A stretch of 64,000 nucleotides of DNA, taken from the NCBI RefSeq assembly GCF_041296385.1, contig NW_027183773.1, positions 1 to 64,000 on the forward strand, given 5' to 3'. The translations under genes and the position numbers were made by a program. Under the pieces are notes generated by a model that saw only the letters and a program-made list of their open reading frames with translations, was not told the DNA's origin and did not search any database. Origin of the DNA: Aphelocoma coerulescens. Lineage: Eukaryota > Chordata > Aves > Passeriformes > Corvidae. Positions 11,801 through 25,075 of the stretch are shown in pieces. Each line of letters begins with the position of its first letter. Positions within the stretch are counted from its first letter, which is position 1.

Positions 11801-13275
11801 CCTTAAGGTTCAGGCTACCACGCAGACGGAAGGTGCCGCTACCTAGCGCTGCGAGGGAAAGTGCATAGCCCAGGCGTGTTTCGGCAGAAGCAGCAGCCTG
11901 GAGGCTTTCGCTGCCGGCACCGTGCTCTCTGGGCGAGAAGCAGACGACCGTTCGTCTGCAGCGAAACGAAAGCGCGACGTGGTACGAAGGGGCAGAAGAA
12001 CGAAGGCGCAGAGCACCACCGGGCTGCCGTGCGACTCGCACAGGCTGCAAGAGGAAGCGTGCCTGCCACTCGCTCGTTCGCGGATTCACTTTAGCAGTCG
12101 GAAACAGAAAGCTCGACTTGCGGCTACTTGTGCTGCTGCCTAGTTCTCTTCCAGTAGCCCCTGGAAACAACGATGCTCGGTTTATGCTTCGAGACGCAGC
12201 GATCACGGTGGTAGGTGCGGTGGAGAAGGGAAAGCCAGCGTGCAGAGGACAGTTTCTCGTTGCTCTACGTGAGGCAAGGGGAAGGTTCAGCCCAGCAGTG
12301 GCTGTTGCTCCTGGAGCCTTTTTCTTTGGGAGCAGCTGCTGCAAGCGGGCAACGGAGCTGCGAGAGTGCCTAATGGGTGGGACGGCACGTCTATCGGCGA
12401 AGGAAGCTGCCTAGCCGCAGTGTGTTGTGCTCAGTTTCCAGGCTGCTTCGAGAAGGGGCACCTTGAAGAACGCCTTCTTTCTCGACGCGTCCTTCTGGGT
12501 GCGCTCAAGCTGCGTGGACTCTGCAACACGGCAGGGTGCAAGCAACTGTTTCTGGCCAGGTTGTGTGATGATGGAGTGCAAGGGCTGCGCCTTACTCTCG
12601 GAAGCTGCCGGAGCATTCTCATCAGCTGAATGCGCTTGTGAAGCAGCTCTCTGCTGGACTTTGGAAGCCGGCACGCTGAGCCCCTTAGAATGCCTGCCCG
12701 CTGCCCGGCTGCTGCGTTCTTCGCCTTCTGTGCTCTGGATGGCGAACTGAAGCCCAGCGATGGCTTTGAGCTGTCCCGCTCTTCAGCGCGTGTATAACTG
12801 CACGCATCCACAGTGCTCTGTGCACGGATTTTCCTCAGCTCGAGGTGCAATCATTTTCTTGCTGGTTTACAGTGTCCAAAGCGTCCGTGGAGCTCTCGCT
12901 CGGCCAAATGCGTCAAGAGAGAAGCCCTTGCTGGATTCGCCTTTCGCTGGCCAAGACTTTCAACACAGCACCACAATCCGGGCGACGACGAGGAGGAAAG
13001 GGGGAACATCTTTTCGTCCTGGCACGTTCTTCTGTGCGGGACGTCTGTCCGCATCTTCGCTCTCTGCAAGGCTGGAAGGTGCGCGGTGGTACTCGGAAGC
13101 GAGAAGAAGGCTGCAGAGAGCACCGCGCTCTGCCGGCGCTGTGCAGGCTGTACAGGCAAGAAGCCTAGCCCTGGAATGTGGTGCAAATACAAGCTTCCAC
13201 GCATCGGGGGCAAGCTCTGGGTAAGCTCGCTGACCTAAAAGTGTTCTGTGGGCGAGACGCAGCCGAGAAGCTCTC
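11801..13275. repeat. Copy 9: C216/T1246 copy among G216 neighbours
   Basis: Base 12016 is C in place of G, five copies downstream of copy 4. No other difference from the reference was seen. Confidence 0.95.
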
Positions 13276-14750
13276 CCTTAAGGTTCAGGCTACCACGCAG
13301 ACGGAAGGTGCCGCTACCTAGCGCTGCGAGGGAAAGTGCATAGCCCAGGCGTGTTTCGGCAGAAGCAGCAGCCTGGAGGCTTTCGCTGCCGGCACCGTGC
13401 TCTCTGGGCGAGAAGCAGACGACCGTTCGTCTGCAGCGAAACGAAAGCGCGACGTGGTACGAAGGGGCAGAAGAACGAAGGCGCAGAGCAGCACCGGGCT
13501 GCCGTGCGACTCGCACAGGCTGCAAGAGGAAGCGTGCCTGCCACTCGCTCGTTCGCGGATTCACTTTAGCAGTCGGAAACAGAAAGCTCGACTTGCGGCT
13601 ACTTGTGCTGCTGCCTAGTTCTCTTCCAGTAGCCCCTGGAAACAACGATGCTCGGTTTATGCTTCGAGACGCAGCGATCACGGTGGTAGGTGCGGTGGAG
13701 AAGGGAAAGCCAGCGTGCAGAGGACAGTTTCTCGTTGCTCTACGTGAGGCAAGGGGAAGGTTCAGCCCAGCAGTGGCTGTTGCTCCTGGAGCCTTTTTCT
13801 TTGGGAGCAGCTGCTGCAAGCGGGCAACGGAGCTGCGAGAGTGCCTAATGGGTGGGACGGCACGTCTATCGGCGAAGGAAGCTGCCTAGCCGCAGTGTGT
13901 TGTGCTCAGTTTCCAGGCTGCTTCGAGAAGGGGCACCTTGAAGAACGCCTTCTTTCTCGACGCGTCCTTCTGGGTGCGCTCAAGCTGCGTGGACTCTGCA
14001 ACACGGCAGGGTGCAAGCAACTGTTTCTGGCCAGGTTGTGTGATGATGGAGTGCAAGGGCTGCGCCTTACTCTCGGAAGCTGCCGGAGCATTCTCATCAG
14101 CTGAATGCGCTTGTGAAGCAGCTCTCTGCTGGACTTTGGAAGCCGGCACGCTGAGCCCCTTAGAATGCCTGCCCGCTGCCCGGCTGCTGCGTTCTTTGCC
14201 TTCTGTGCTCTGGATGGCGAACTGAAGCCCAGCGATGGCTTTGAGCTGTCCCGCTCTTCAGCGCGTGTATAACTGCACGCATCCACAGTGCTCTGTGCAC
14301 GGATTTTCCTCAGCTCGAGGTGCAATCATTTTCTTGCTGGTTTACAGTGTCCAAAGCGTCCGTGGAGCTCTCGCTCGGCCAAATGCGTCAAGAGAGAAGC
14401 CCTTGCTGGATTCGCCTTTCGCTGGCCAAGACTTTCAACACAGCACCACAATCCGGGCGACGACGAGGAGGAAAGGGGGAACATCTTTTCGTCCTGGCAC
14501 GTTCTTCTGTGCGGGACGTCTGTCCGCATCTTCGCTCTCTGCAAGGCTGGAAGGTGCGCGGTGGTACTCGGAAGCGAGAAGAAGGCTGCAGAGAGCACCG
14601 CGCTCTGCCGGCGCTGTGCAGGCTGTACAGGCAAGAAGCCTAGCCCTGGAATGTGGTGCAAATACAAGCTTCCACGCATCGGGGGCAAGCTCTGGGTAAG
14701 CTCGCTGACCTAAAAGTGTTCTGTGGGCGAGACGCAGCCGAGAAGCTCTC
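13276..14750. repeat. Copy 10: private C922T
   Basis: Base 14197 is T where every other copy has C. The site is a CpG in the reference (TTCGCC), so the change converts CpG to TpG. The copy is otherwise G216/T1246. Confidence 0.95.
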
Positions 14751-17700
14751 CCTTAAGGTTCAGGCTACCACGCAGACGGAAGGTGCCGCTACCTAGCGCT
14801 GCGAGGGAAAGTGCATAGCCCAGGCGTGTTTCGGCAGAAGCAGCAGCCTGGAGGCTTTCGCTGCCGGCACCGTGCTCTCTGGGCGAGAAGCAGACGACCG
14901 TTCGTCTGCAGCGAAACGAAAGCGCGACGTGGTACGAAGGGGCAGAAGAACGAAGGCGCAGAGCAGCACCGGGCTGCCGTGCGACTCGCACAGGCTGCAA
15001 GAGGAAGCGTGCCTGCCACTCGCTCGTTCGCGGATTCACTTTAGCAGTCGGAAACAGAAAGCTCGACTTGCGGCTACTTGTGCTGCTGCCTAGTTCTCTT
15101 CCAGTAGCCCCTGGAAACAACGATGCTCGGTTTATGCTTCGAGACGCAGCGATCACGGTGGTAGGTGCGGTGGAGAAGGGAAAGCCAGCGTGCAGAGGAC
15201 AGTTTCTCGTTGCTCTACGTGAGGCAAGGGGAAGGTTCAGCCCAGCAGTGGCTGTTGCTCCTGGAGCCTTTTTCTTTGGGAGCAGCTGCTGCAAGCGGGC
15301 AACGGAGCTGCGAGAGTGCCTAATGGGTGGGACGGCACGTCTATCGGCGAAGGAAGCTGCCTAGCCGCAGTGTGTTGTGCTCAGTTTCCAGGCTGCTTCG
15401 AGAAGGGGCACCTTGAAGAACGCCTTCTTTCTCGACGCGTCCTTCTGGGTGCGCTCAAGCTGCGTGGACTCTGCAACACGGCAGGGTGCAAGCAACTGTT
15501 TCTGGCCAGGTTGTGTGATGATGGAGTGCAAGGGCTGCGCCTTACTCTCGGAAGCTGCCGGAGCATTCTCATCAGCTGAATGCGCTTGTGAAGCAGCTCT
15601 CTGCTGGACTTTGGAAGCCGGCACGCTGAGCCCCTTAGAATGCCTGCCCGCTGCCCGGCTGCTGCGTTCTTCGCCTTCTGTGCTCTGGATGGCGAACTGA
15701 AGCCCAGCGATGGCTTTGAGCTGTCCCGCTCTTCAGCGCGTGTATAACTGCACGCATCCACAGTGCTCTGTGCACGGATTTTCCTCAGCTCGAGGTGCAA
15801 TCATTTTCTTGCTGGTTTACAGTGTCCAAAGCGTCCGTGGAGCTCTCGCTCGGCCAAATGCGTCAAGAGAGAAGCCCTTGCTGGATTCGCCTTTCGCTGG
15901 CCAAGACTTTCAACACAGCACCACAATCCGGGCGACGACGAGGAGGAAAGGGGGAACATCTTTTCGTCCTGGCACGTTCTTCTGTGCGGGACGTCTGTCC
16001 GCATCTTCGCTCTCTGCAAGGCTGGAAGGTGCGCGGTGGTACTCGGAAGCGAGAAGAAGGCTGCAGAGAGCACCGCGCTCTGCCGGCGCTGTGCAGGCTG
16101 TACAGGCAAGAAGCCTAGCCCTGGAATGTGGTGCAAATACAAGCTTCCACGCATCGGGGGCAAGCTCTGGGTAAGCTCGCTGACCTAAAAGTGTTCTGTG
16201 GGCGAGACGCAGCCGAGAAGCTCTCCCTTAAGGTTCAGGCTACCACGCAGACGGAAGGTGCCGCTACCTAGCGCTGCGAGGGAAAGTGCATAGCCCAGGC
16301 GTGTTTCGGCAGAAGCAGCAGCCTGGAGGCTTTCGCTGCCGGCACCGTGCTCTCTGGGCGAGAAGCAGACGACCGTTCGTCTGCAGCGAAACGAAAGCGC
16401 GACGTGGTACGAAGGGGCAGAAGAACGAAGGCGCAGAGCAGCACCGGGCTGCCGTGCGACTCGCACAGGCTGCAAGAGGAAGCGTGCCTGCCACTCGCTC
16501 GTTCGCGGATTCACTTTAGCAGTCGGAAACAGAAAGCTCGACTTGCGGCTACTTGTGCTGCTGCCTAGTTCTCTTCCAGTAGCCCCTGGAAACAACGATG
16601 CTCGGTTTATGCTTCGAGACGCAGCGATCACGGTGGTAGGTGCGGTGGAGAAGGGAAAGCCAGCGTGCAGAGGACAGTTTCTCGTTGCTCTACGTGAGGC
16701 AAGGGGAAGGTTCAGCCCAGCAGTGGCTGTTGCTCCTGGAGCCTTTTTCTTTGGGAGCAGCTGCTGCAAGCGGGCAACGGAGCTGCGAGAGTGCCTAATG
16801 GGTGGGACGGCACGTCTATCGGCGAAGGAAGCTGCCTAGCCGCAGTGTGTTGTGCTCAGTTTCCAGGCTGCTTCGAGAAGGGGCACCTTGAAGAACGCCT
16901 TCTTTCTCGACGCGTCCTTCTGGGTGCGCTCAAGCTGCGTGGACTCTGCAACACGGCAGGGTGCAAGCAACTGTTTCTGGCCAGGTTGTGTGATGATGGA
17001 GTGCAAGGGCTGCGCCTTACTCTCGGAAGCTGCCGGAGCATTCTCATCAGCTGAATGCGCTTGTGAAGCAGCTCTCTGCTGGACTTTGGAAGCCGGCACG
17101 CTGAGCCCCTTAGAATGCCTGCCCGCTGCCCGGCTGCTGCGTTCTTCGCCTTCTGTGCTCTGGATGGCGAACTGAAGCCCAGCGATGGCTTTGAGCTGTC
17201 CCGCTCTTCAGCGCGTGTATAACTGCACGCATCCACAGTGCTCTGTGCACGGATTTTCCTCAGCTCGAGGTGCAATCATTTTCTTGCTGGTTTACAGTGT
17301 CCAAAGCGTCCGTGGAGCTCTCGCTCGGCCAAATGCGTCAAGAGAGAAGCCCTTGCTGGATTCGCCTTTCGCTGGCCAAGACTTTCAACACAGCACCACA
17401 ATCCGGGCGACGACGAGGAGGAAAGGGGGAACATCTTTTCGTCCTGGCACGTTCTTCTGTGCGGGACGTCTGTCCGCATCTTCGCTCTCTGCAAGGCTGG
17501 AAGGTGCGCGGTGGTACTCGGAAGCGAGAAGAAGGCTGCAGAGAGCACCGCGCTCTGCCGGCGCTGTGCAGGCTGTACAGGCAAGAAGCCTAGCCCTGGA
17601 ATGTGGTGCAAATACAAGCTTCCACGCATCGGGGGCAAGCTCTGGGTAAGCTCGCTGACCTAAAAGTGTTCTGTGGGCGAGACGCAGCCGAGAAGCTCTC

Positions 17701-20700
17701 CCTTAAGGTTCAGGCTACCACGCAGACGGAAGGTGCCGCTACCTAGCGCTGCGAGGGAAAGTGCATAGCCCAGGCGTGTTTCGGCAGAAGCAGCAGCCTG
17801 GAGGCTTTCGCTGCCGGCACCGTGCTCTCTGGGCGAGAAGCAGACGACCGTTCGTCTGCAGCGAAACGAAAGCGCGACGTGGTACGAAGGGGCAGAAGAA
17901 CGAAGGCGCAGAGCAGCACCGGGCTGCCGTGCGACTCGCACAGGCTGCAAGAGGAAGCGTGCCTGCCACTCGCTCGTTCGCGGATTCACTTTAGCAGTCG
18001 GAAACAGAAAGCTCGACTTGCGGCTACTTGTGCTGCTGCCTAGTTCTCTTCCAGTAGCCCCTGGAAACAACGATGCTCGGTTTATGCTTCGAGACGCAGC
18101 GATCACGGTGGTAGGTGCGGTGGAGAAGGGAAAGCCAGCGTGCAGAGGACAGTTTCTCGTTGCTCTACGTGAGGCAAGGGGAAGGTTCAGCCCAGCAGTG
18201 GCTGTTGCTCCTGGAGCCTTTTTCTTTGGGAGCAGCTGCTGCAAGCGGGCAACGGAGCTGCGAGAGTGCCTAATGGGTGGGACGGCACGTCTATCGGCGA
18301 AGGAAGCTGCCTAGCCGCAGTGTGTTGTGCTCAGTTTCCAGGCTGCTTCGAGAAGGGGCACCTTGAAGAACGCCTTCTTTCTCGACGCGTCCTTCTGGGT
18401 GCGCTCAAGCTGCGTGGACTCTGCAACACGGCAGGGTGCAAGCAACTGTTTCTGGCCAGGTTGTGTGATGATGGAGTGCAAGGGCTGCGCCTTACTCTCG
18501 GAAGCTGCCGGAGCATTCTCATCAGCTGAATGCGCTTGTGAAGCAGCTCTCTGCTGGACTTTGGAAGCCGGCACGCTGAGCCCCTTAGAATGCCTGCCCG
18601 CTGCCCGGCTGCTGCGTTCTTCGCCTTCTGTGCTCTGGATGGCGAACTGAAGCCCAGCGATGGCTTTGAGCTGTCCCGCTCTTCAGCGCGTGTATAACTG
18701 CACGCATCCACAGTGCTCTGTGCACGGATTTTCCTCAGCTCGAGGTGCAATCATTTTCTTGCTGGTTTACAGTGTCCAAAGCGTCCGTGGAGCTCTCGCT
18801 CGGCCAAATGCGTCAAGAGAGAAGCCCTTGCTGGATTCGCCTTTCGCTGGCCAAGACTTTCAACACAGCACCACAATCCGGGCGACGACGAGGAGGAAAG
18901 GGGGAACATCTTTTCGTCCTGGCACGTTCTTCTGTGCGGGACGTCTGTCCGCATCTTCGCTCTCTGCAAGGCTGGAAGGTGCGCGGTGGTACTCGGAAGC
19001 GAGAAGAAGGCTGCAGAGAGCACCGCGCTCTGCCGGCGCTGTGCAGGCTGTACAGGCAAGAAGCCTAGCCCTGGAATGTGGTGCAAATACAAGCTTCCAC
19101 GCATCGGGGGCAAGCTCTGGGTAAGCTCGCTGACCTAAAAGTGTTCTGTGGGCGAGACGCAGCCGAGAAGCTCTCCCTTAAGGTTCAGGCTACCACGCAG
19201 ACGGAAGGTGCCGCTACCTAGCGCTGCGAGGGAAAGTGCATAGCCCAGGCGTGTTTCGGCAGAAGCAGCAGCCTGGAGGCTTTCGCTGCCGGCACCGTGC
19301 TCTCTGGGCGAGAAGCAGACGACCGTTCGTCTGCAGCGAAACGAAAGCGCGACGTGGTACGAAGGGGCAGAAGAACGAAGGCGCAGAGCAGCACCGGGCT
19401 GCCGTGCGACTCGCACAGGCTGCAAGAGGAAGCGTGCCTGCCACTCGCTCGTTCGCGGATTCACTTTAGCAGTCGGAAACAGAAAGCTCGACTTGCGGCT
19501 ACTTGTGCTGCTGCCTAGTTCTCTTCCAGTAGCCCCTGGAAACAACGATGCTCGGTTTATGCTTCGAGACGCAGCGATCACGGTGGTAGGTGCGGTGGAG
19601 AAGGGAAAGCCAGCGTGCAGAGGACAGTTTCTCGTTGCTCTACGTGAGGCAAGGGGAAGGTTCAGCCCAGCAGTGGCTGTTGCTCCTGGAGCCTTTTTCT
19701 TTGGGAGCAGCTGCTGCAAGCGGGCAACGGAGCTGCGAGAGTGCCTAATGGGTGGGACGGCACGTCTATCGGCGAAGGAAGCTGCCTAGCCGCAGTGTGT
19801 TGTGCTCAGTTTCCAGGCTGCTTCGAGAAGGGGCACCTTGAAGAACGCCTTCTTTCTCGACGCGTCCTTCTGGGTGCGCTCAAGCTGCGTGGACTCTGCA
19901 ACACGGCAGGGTGCAAGCAACTGTTTCTGGCCAGGTTGTGTGATGATGGAGTGCAAGGGCTGCGCCTTACTCTCGGAAGCTGCCGGAGCATTCTCATCAG
20001 CTGAATGCGCTTGTGAAGCAGCTCTCTGCTGGACTTTGGAAGCCGGCACGCTGAGCCCCTTAGAATGCCTGCCCGCTGCCCGGCTGCTGCGTTCTTCGCC
20101 TTCTGTGCTCTGGATGGCGAACTGAAGCCCAGCGATGGCTTTGAGCTGTCCCGCTCTTCAGCGCGTGTATAACTGCACGCATCCACAGTGCTCTGTGCAC
20201 GGATTTTCCTCAGCTCGAGGTGCAATCATTTTCTTGCTGGTTTACAGTGTCCAAAGCGTCCGTGGAGCTCTCGCTCGGCCAAATGCGTCAAGAGAGAAGC
20301 CCTTGCTGGATTCGCCTTTCGCTGGCCAAGACTTTCAACACAGCACCACAATCCGGGCGACGACGAGGAGGAAAGGGGGAACATCTTTTCGTCCTGGCAC
20401 GTTCTTCTGTGCGGGACGTCTGTCCGCATCTTCGCTCTCTGCAAGGCTGGAAGGTGCGCGGTGGTACTCGGAAGCGAGAAGAAGGCTGCAGAGAGCACCG
20501 CGCTCTGCCGGCGCTGTGCAGGCTGTACAGGCAAGAAGCCTAGCCCTGGAATGTGGTGCAAATACAAGCTTCCACGCATCGGGGGCAAGCTCTGGGTAAG
20601 CTCGCTGACCTAAAAGTGTTCTGTGGGCGAGACGCAGCCGAGAAGCTCTCCCTTAAGGTTCAGGCTACCACGCAGACGGAAGGTGCCGCTACCTAGCGCT

Positions 20701-22125
20701 GCGAGGGAAAGTGCATAGCCCAGGCGTGTTTCGGCAGAAGCAGCAGCCTGGAGGCTTTCGCTGCCGGCACCGTGCTCTCTGGGCGAGAAGCAGACGACCG
20801 TTCGTCTGCAGCGAAACGAAAGCGCGACGTGGTACGAAGGGGCAGAAGAACGAAGGCGCAGAGCAGCACCGGGCTGCCGTGCGACTCGCACAGGCTGCAA
20901 GAGGAAGCGTGCCTGCCACTCGCTCGTTCGCGGATTCACTTTAGCAGTCGGAAACAGAAAGCTCGACTTGCGGCTACTTGTGCTGCTGCCTAGTTCTCTT
21001 CCAGTAGCCCCTGGAAACAACGATGCTCGGTTTATGCTTCGAGACGCAGCGATCACGGTGGTAGGTGCGGTGGAGAAGGGAAAGCCAGCGTGCAGAGGAC
21101 AGTTTCTCGTTGCTCTACGTGAGGCAAGGGGAAGGTTCAGCCCAGCAGTGGCTGTTGCTCCTGGAGCCTTTTTCTTTGGGAGCAGCTGCTGCAAGCGGGC
21201 AACGGAGCTGCGAGAGTGCCTAATGGGTGGGACGGCACGTCTATCGGCGAAGGAAGCTGCCTAGCCGCAGTGTGTTGTGCTCAGTTTCCAGGCTGCTTCG
21301 AGAAGGGGCACCTTGAAGAACGCCTTCTTTCTCGACGCGTCCTTCTGGGTGCGCTCAAGCTGCGTGGACTCTGCAACACGGCAGGGTGCAAGCAACTGTT
21401 TCTGGCCAGGTTGTGTGATGATGGAGTGCAAGGGCTGCGCCTTACTCTCGGAAGCTGCCGGAGCATTCTCATCAGCTGAATGCGCTTGTGAAGCAGCTCT
21501 CTGCTGGACTTTGGAAGCCGGCACGCTGAGCCCCTTAGAATGCCTGCCCGCTGCCCGGCTGCTGCGTTCTTCGCCTTCTGTGCTCTGGATGGCGAACTGA
21601 AGCCCAGCGATGGCTTTGAGCTGTCCCGCTCTTCAGCGCGTGTATAACTGCACGCATCCACAGTGCTCTGTGCACGGATTTTCCTCAGCTCGAGGTGCAA
21701 TCATTTTCTTGCTGGTTTACAGTGTCCAAAGCGTCCGTGGAGCTCTCGCTCGGCCAAATGCGTCAAGAGAGAAGCCCTTGCTGGATTCGCCTTTCGCTGG
21801 CCAAGACTTTCAACACAGCACCACAATCCGGGCGACGACGAGGAGGAAAGGGGGAACATCTTTTCGTCCTGGCACGTTCTTCTGTGCGGGACGTCTGTCC
21901 GCATCTTCGCTCTCTGCAAGGCTGGAAGGTGCGCGGTGGTACTCGGAAGCGAGAAGAAGGCTGCAGAGAGCACCGCGCTCTGCCGGCGCTGTGCAGGCTG
22001 TACAGGCAAGAAGCCTAGCCCTGGAATGTGGTGCAAATACAAGCTTCCACGCATCGGGGGCAAGCTCTGGGTAAGCTCGCTGACCTAAAAGTGTTCTGTG
22101 GGCGAGACGCAGCCGAGAAGCTCTC

Positions 22126-23600
22126 CCTTAAGGTTCAGGCTACCACGCAGACGGAAGGTGCCGCTACCTAGCGCTGCGAGGGAAAGTGCATAGCCCAGGC
22201 GTGTTTCGGCAGAAGCAGCAGCCTGGAGGCTTTCGCTGCCGGCACCGTGCTCTCTGGGCGAGAAGCAGACGACCGTTCGTCTGCAGCGAAACGAAAGCGC
22301 GACGTGGTACGAAGGGGCAGAAGAACGAAGGCGCAGAGCACCACCGGGCTGCCGTGCGACTCGCACAGGCTGCAAGAGGAAGCGTGCCTGCCACTCGCTC
22401 GTTCGCGGATTCACTTTAGCAGTCGGAAACAGAAAGCTCGACTTGCGGCTACTTGTGCTGCTGCCTAGTTCTCTTCCAGTAGCCCCTGGAAACAACGATG
22501 CTCGGTTTATGCTTCGAGACGCAGCGATCACGGTGGTAGGTGCGGTGGAGAAGGGAAAGCCAGCGTGCAGAGGACAGTTTCTCGTTGCTCTACGTGAGGC
22601 AAGGGGAAGGTTCAGCCCAGCAGTGGCTGTTGCTCCTGGAGCCTTTTTCTTTGGGAGCAGCTGCTGCAAGCGGGCAACGGAGCTGCGAGAGTGCCTAATG
22701 GGTGGGACGGCACGTCTATCGGCGAAGGAAGCTGCCTAGCCGCAGTGTGTTGTGCTCAGTTTCCAGGCTGCTTCGAGAAGGGGCACCTTGAAGAACGCCT
22801 TCTTTCTCGACGCGTCCTTCTGGGTGCGCTCAAGCTGCGTGGACTCTGCAACACGGCAGGGTGCAAGCAACTGTTTCTGGCCAGGTTGTGTGATGATGGA
22901 GTGCAAGGGCTGCGCCTTACTCTCGGAAGCTGCCGGAGCATTCTCATCAGCTGAATGCGCTTGTGAAGCAGCTCTCTGCTGGACTTTGGAAGCCGGCACG
23001 CTGAGCCCCTTAGAATGCCTGCCCGCTGCCCGGCTGCTGCGTTCTTCGCCTTCTGTGCTCTGGATGGCGAACTGAAGCCCAGCGATGGCTTTGAGCTGTC
23101 CCGCTCTTCAGCGCGTGTATAACTGCACGCATCCACAGTGCTCTGTGCACGGATTTTCCTCAGCTCGAGGTGCAATCATTTTCTTGCTGGTTTACAGTGT
23201 CCAAAGCGTCCGTGGAGCTCTCGCTCGGCCAAATGCGTCAAGAGAGAAGCCCTTGCTGGATTCGCCTTTCGCTGGCCAAGACTTTCAACACAGCACCACA
23301 ATCCGGGCGACGACGAGGAGGAAAGGGGGAACATCTTTTCGTCCTGGCACGTTCTTCTGTGCGGGACGTCTGTCCGCATCTTCGCTCTCTGCAAGGCTGG
23401 AAGGTGCGCGGTGGTACTCGGAAGCGAGAAGAAGGCTGCAGAGAGCACCGCGCTCTGCCGGCGCTGTGCAGGCTGTACAGGCAAGAAGCCTAGCCCTGGA
23501 ATGTGGTGCAAATACAAGCTTCCACGCATCGGGGGCAAGCTCTGGGTAAGCTCGCTGACCTAAAAGTGTTCTGTGGGCGAGACGCAGCCGAGAAGCTCTC
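22126..23600. repeat. Copy 16: C216/T1246 copy among G216 neighbours
   Basis: Base 22341 is C in place of G, seven copies after copy 9. It is the last isolated C216 copy before the uniform C216 run begins at copy 19. Confidence 0.95.
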
Positions 23601-25075
23601 CCTTAAGGTTCAGGCTACCACGCAGACGGAAGGTGCCGCTACCTAGCGCTGCGAGGGAAAGTGCATAGCCCAGGCGTGTTTCGGCAGAAGCAGCAGCCTG
23701 GAGGCTTTCGCTGCCGGCACCGTGCTCTCTGGGCGAGAAGCAGACGACCGTTCGTCTGCAGCGAAACGAAAGCGCGACGTGGTACGAAGGGGCAGAAGAA
23801 CGAAGGCGCAGAGCAGCACCGGGCTGCCGTGCGACTCGCACAGGCTGCAAGAGGAAGCGTGCCTGCCACTCGCTCGTTCGCGGATTCACTTTAGCAGTCG
23901 GAAACAGAAAGCTCGACTTGCGGCTACTTGTGCTGCTGCCTAGTTCTCTTCCAGTAGCCCCTGGAAACAACGATGCTCGGTTTATGCTTCGAGACGCAGC
24001 GATCACGGTGGTAGGTGCGGTGGAGAAGGGAAAGCCAGCGTGCAGAGGACAGTTTCTCGTTGCTCTACGTGAGGCAAGGGGAAGGTTCAGCCCAGCAGTG
24101 GCTGTTGCTCCTGGAGCCTTTTTCTTTGGGAGCAGCTGCTGCAAGCGGGCAACGGAGCTGCGAGAGTGCCTAATGGGTGGGACGGCACGTCTATCGGCGA
24201 AGGAAGCTGCCTAGCCGCAGTGTGTTGTGCTCAGTTTCCAGGCTGCTTCGAGAAGGGGCACCTTGAAGAACGCCTTCTTTCTCGACGCGTCCTTCTGGGT
24301 GCGCTCAAGCTGCGTGGACTCTGCAACACGGCAGGGTGCAAGCAACTGTTTCTGGCCAGGTTGTGTGATGATGGAGTGCAAGGGCTGCGCCTTACTCTCG
24401 GAAGCTGCCGGAGCATTCTCATCAGCTGAATGCGCTTGTGAAGCAGCTCTCTGCTGGACTTTGGAAGCCGGCACGCTGAGCCCCTTAGAATGCCTGCCCG
24501 CTGCCCGGCTGCTGCGTTCTTCGCCTTCTGTGCTCTGGATGGCGAACTGAAGCCCAGCGATGGCTTTGAGCTGTCCCGCTCTTCAGCGCGTGTATAACTG
24601 CACGCATCCACAGTGCTCTGTGCACGGATTTTCCTCAGCTCGAGGTGCAATCATTTTCTTGCTGGTTTACAGTGTCCAAAGCGTCCGTGGAGCTCTCGCT
24701 CGGCCAAATGCGTCAAGAGAGAAGCCCTTGCTGGATTCGCCTTTCGCTGGCCAAGACTTTCAACACAGCACCACAATCCGGGCGACGACGAGGAGGAAAG
24801 GGGGAACATCTTTTCGTCCTGGCACGTTCTTCTGTGCGGGACGTCTGTCCGCATCTTCGCTCTCTGCAAGGCTGGAAGGTGCGCGGTGGTACTCGGAAGC
24901 GAGAAGAAGGCTGCAGAGAGCACCGCGCTCTGCCGGCGTTGTGCAGGCTGTACAGGCAAGAAGCCTAGCCCTGGAATGTGGTGCAAATACAAGCTTCCAC
25001 GCATCGGGGGCAAGCTCTGGGTAAGCTCGCTGACCTAAAAGTGTTCTGTGGGCGAGACGCAGCCGAGAAGCTCTC
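23601..25075. repeat. Copy 17: private C1339T
   Basis: Base 24939 is T where other copies have C (GGCGCT becomes GGCGTT). This is the only private variant that does not alter a CpG present in the reference. The copy is otherwise G216/T1246. Confidence 0.95.
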
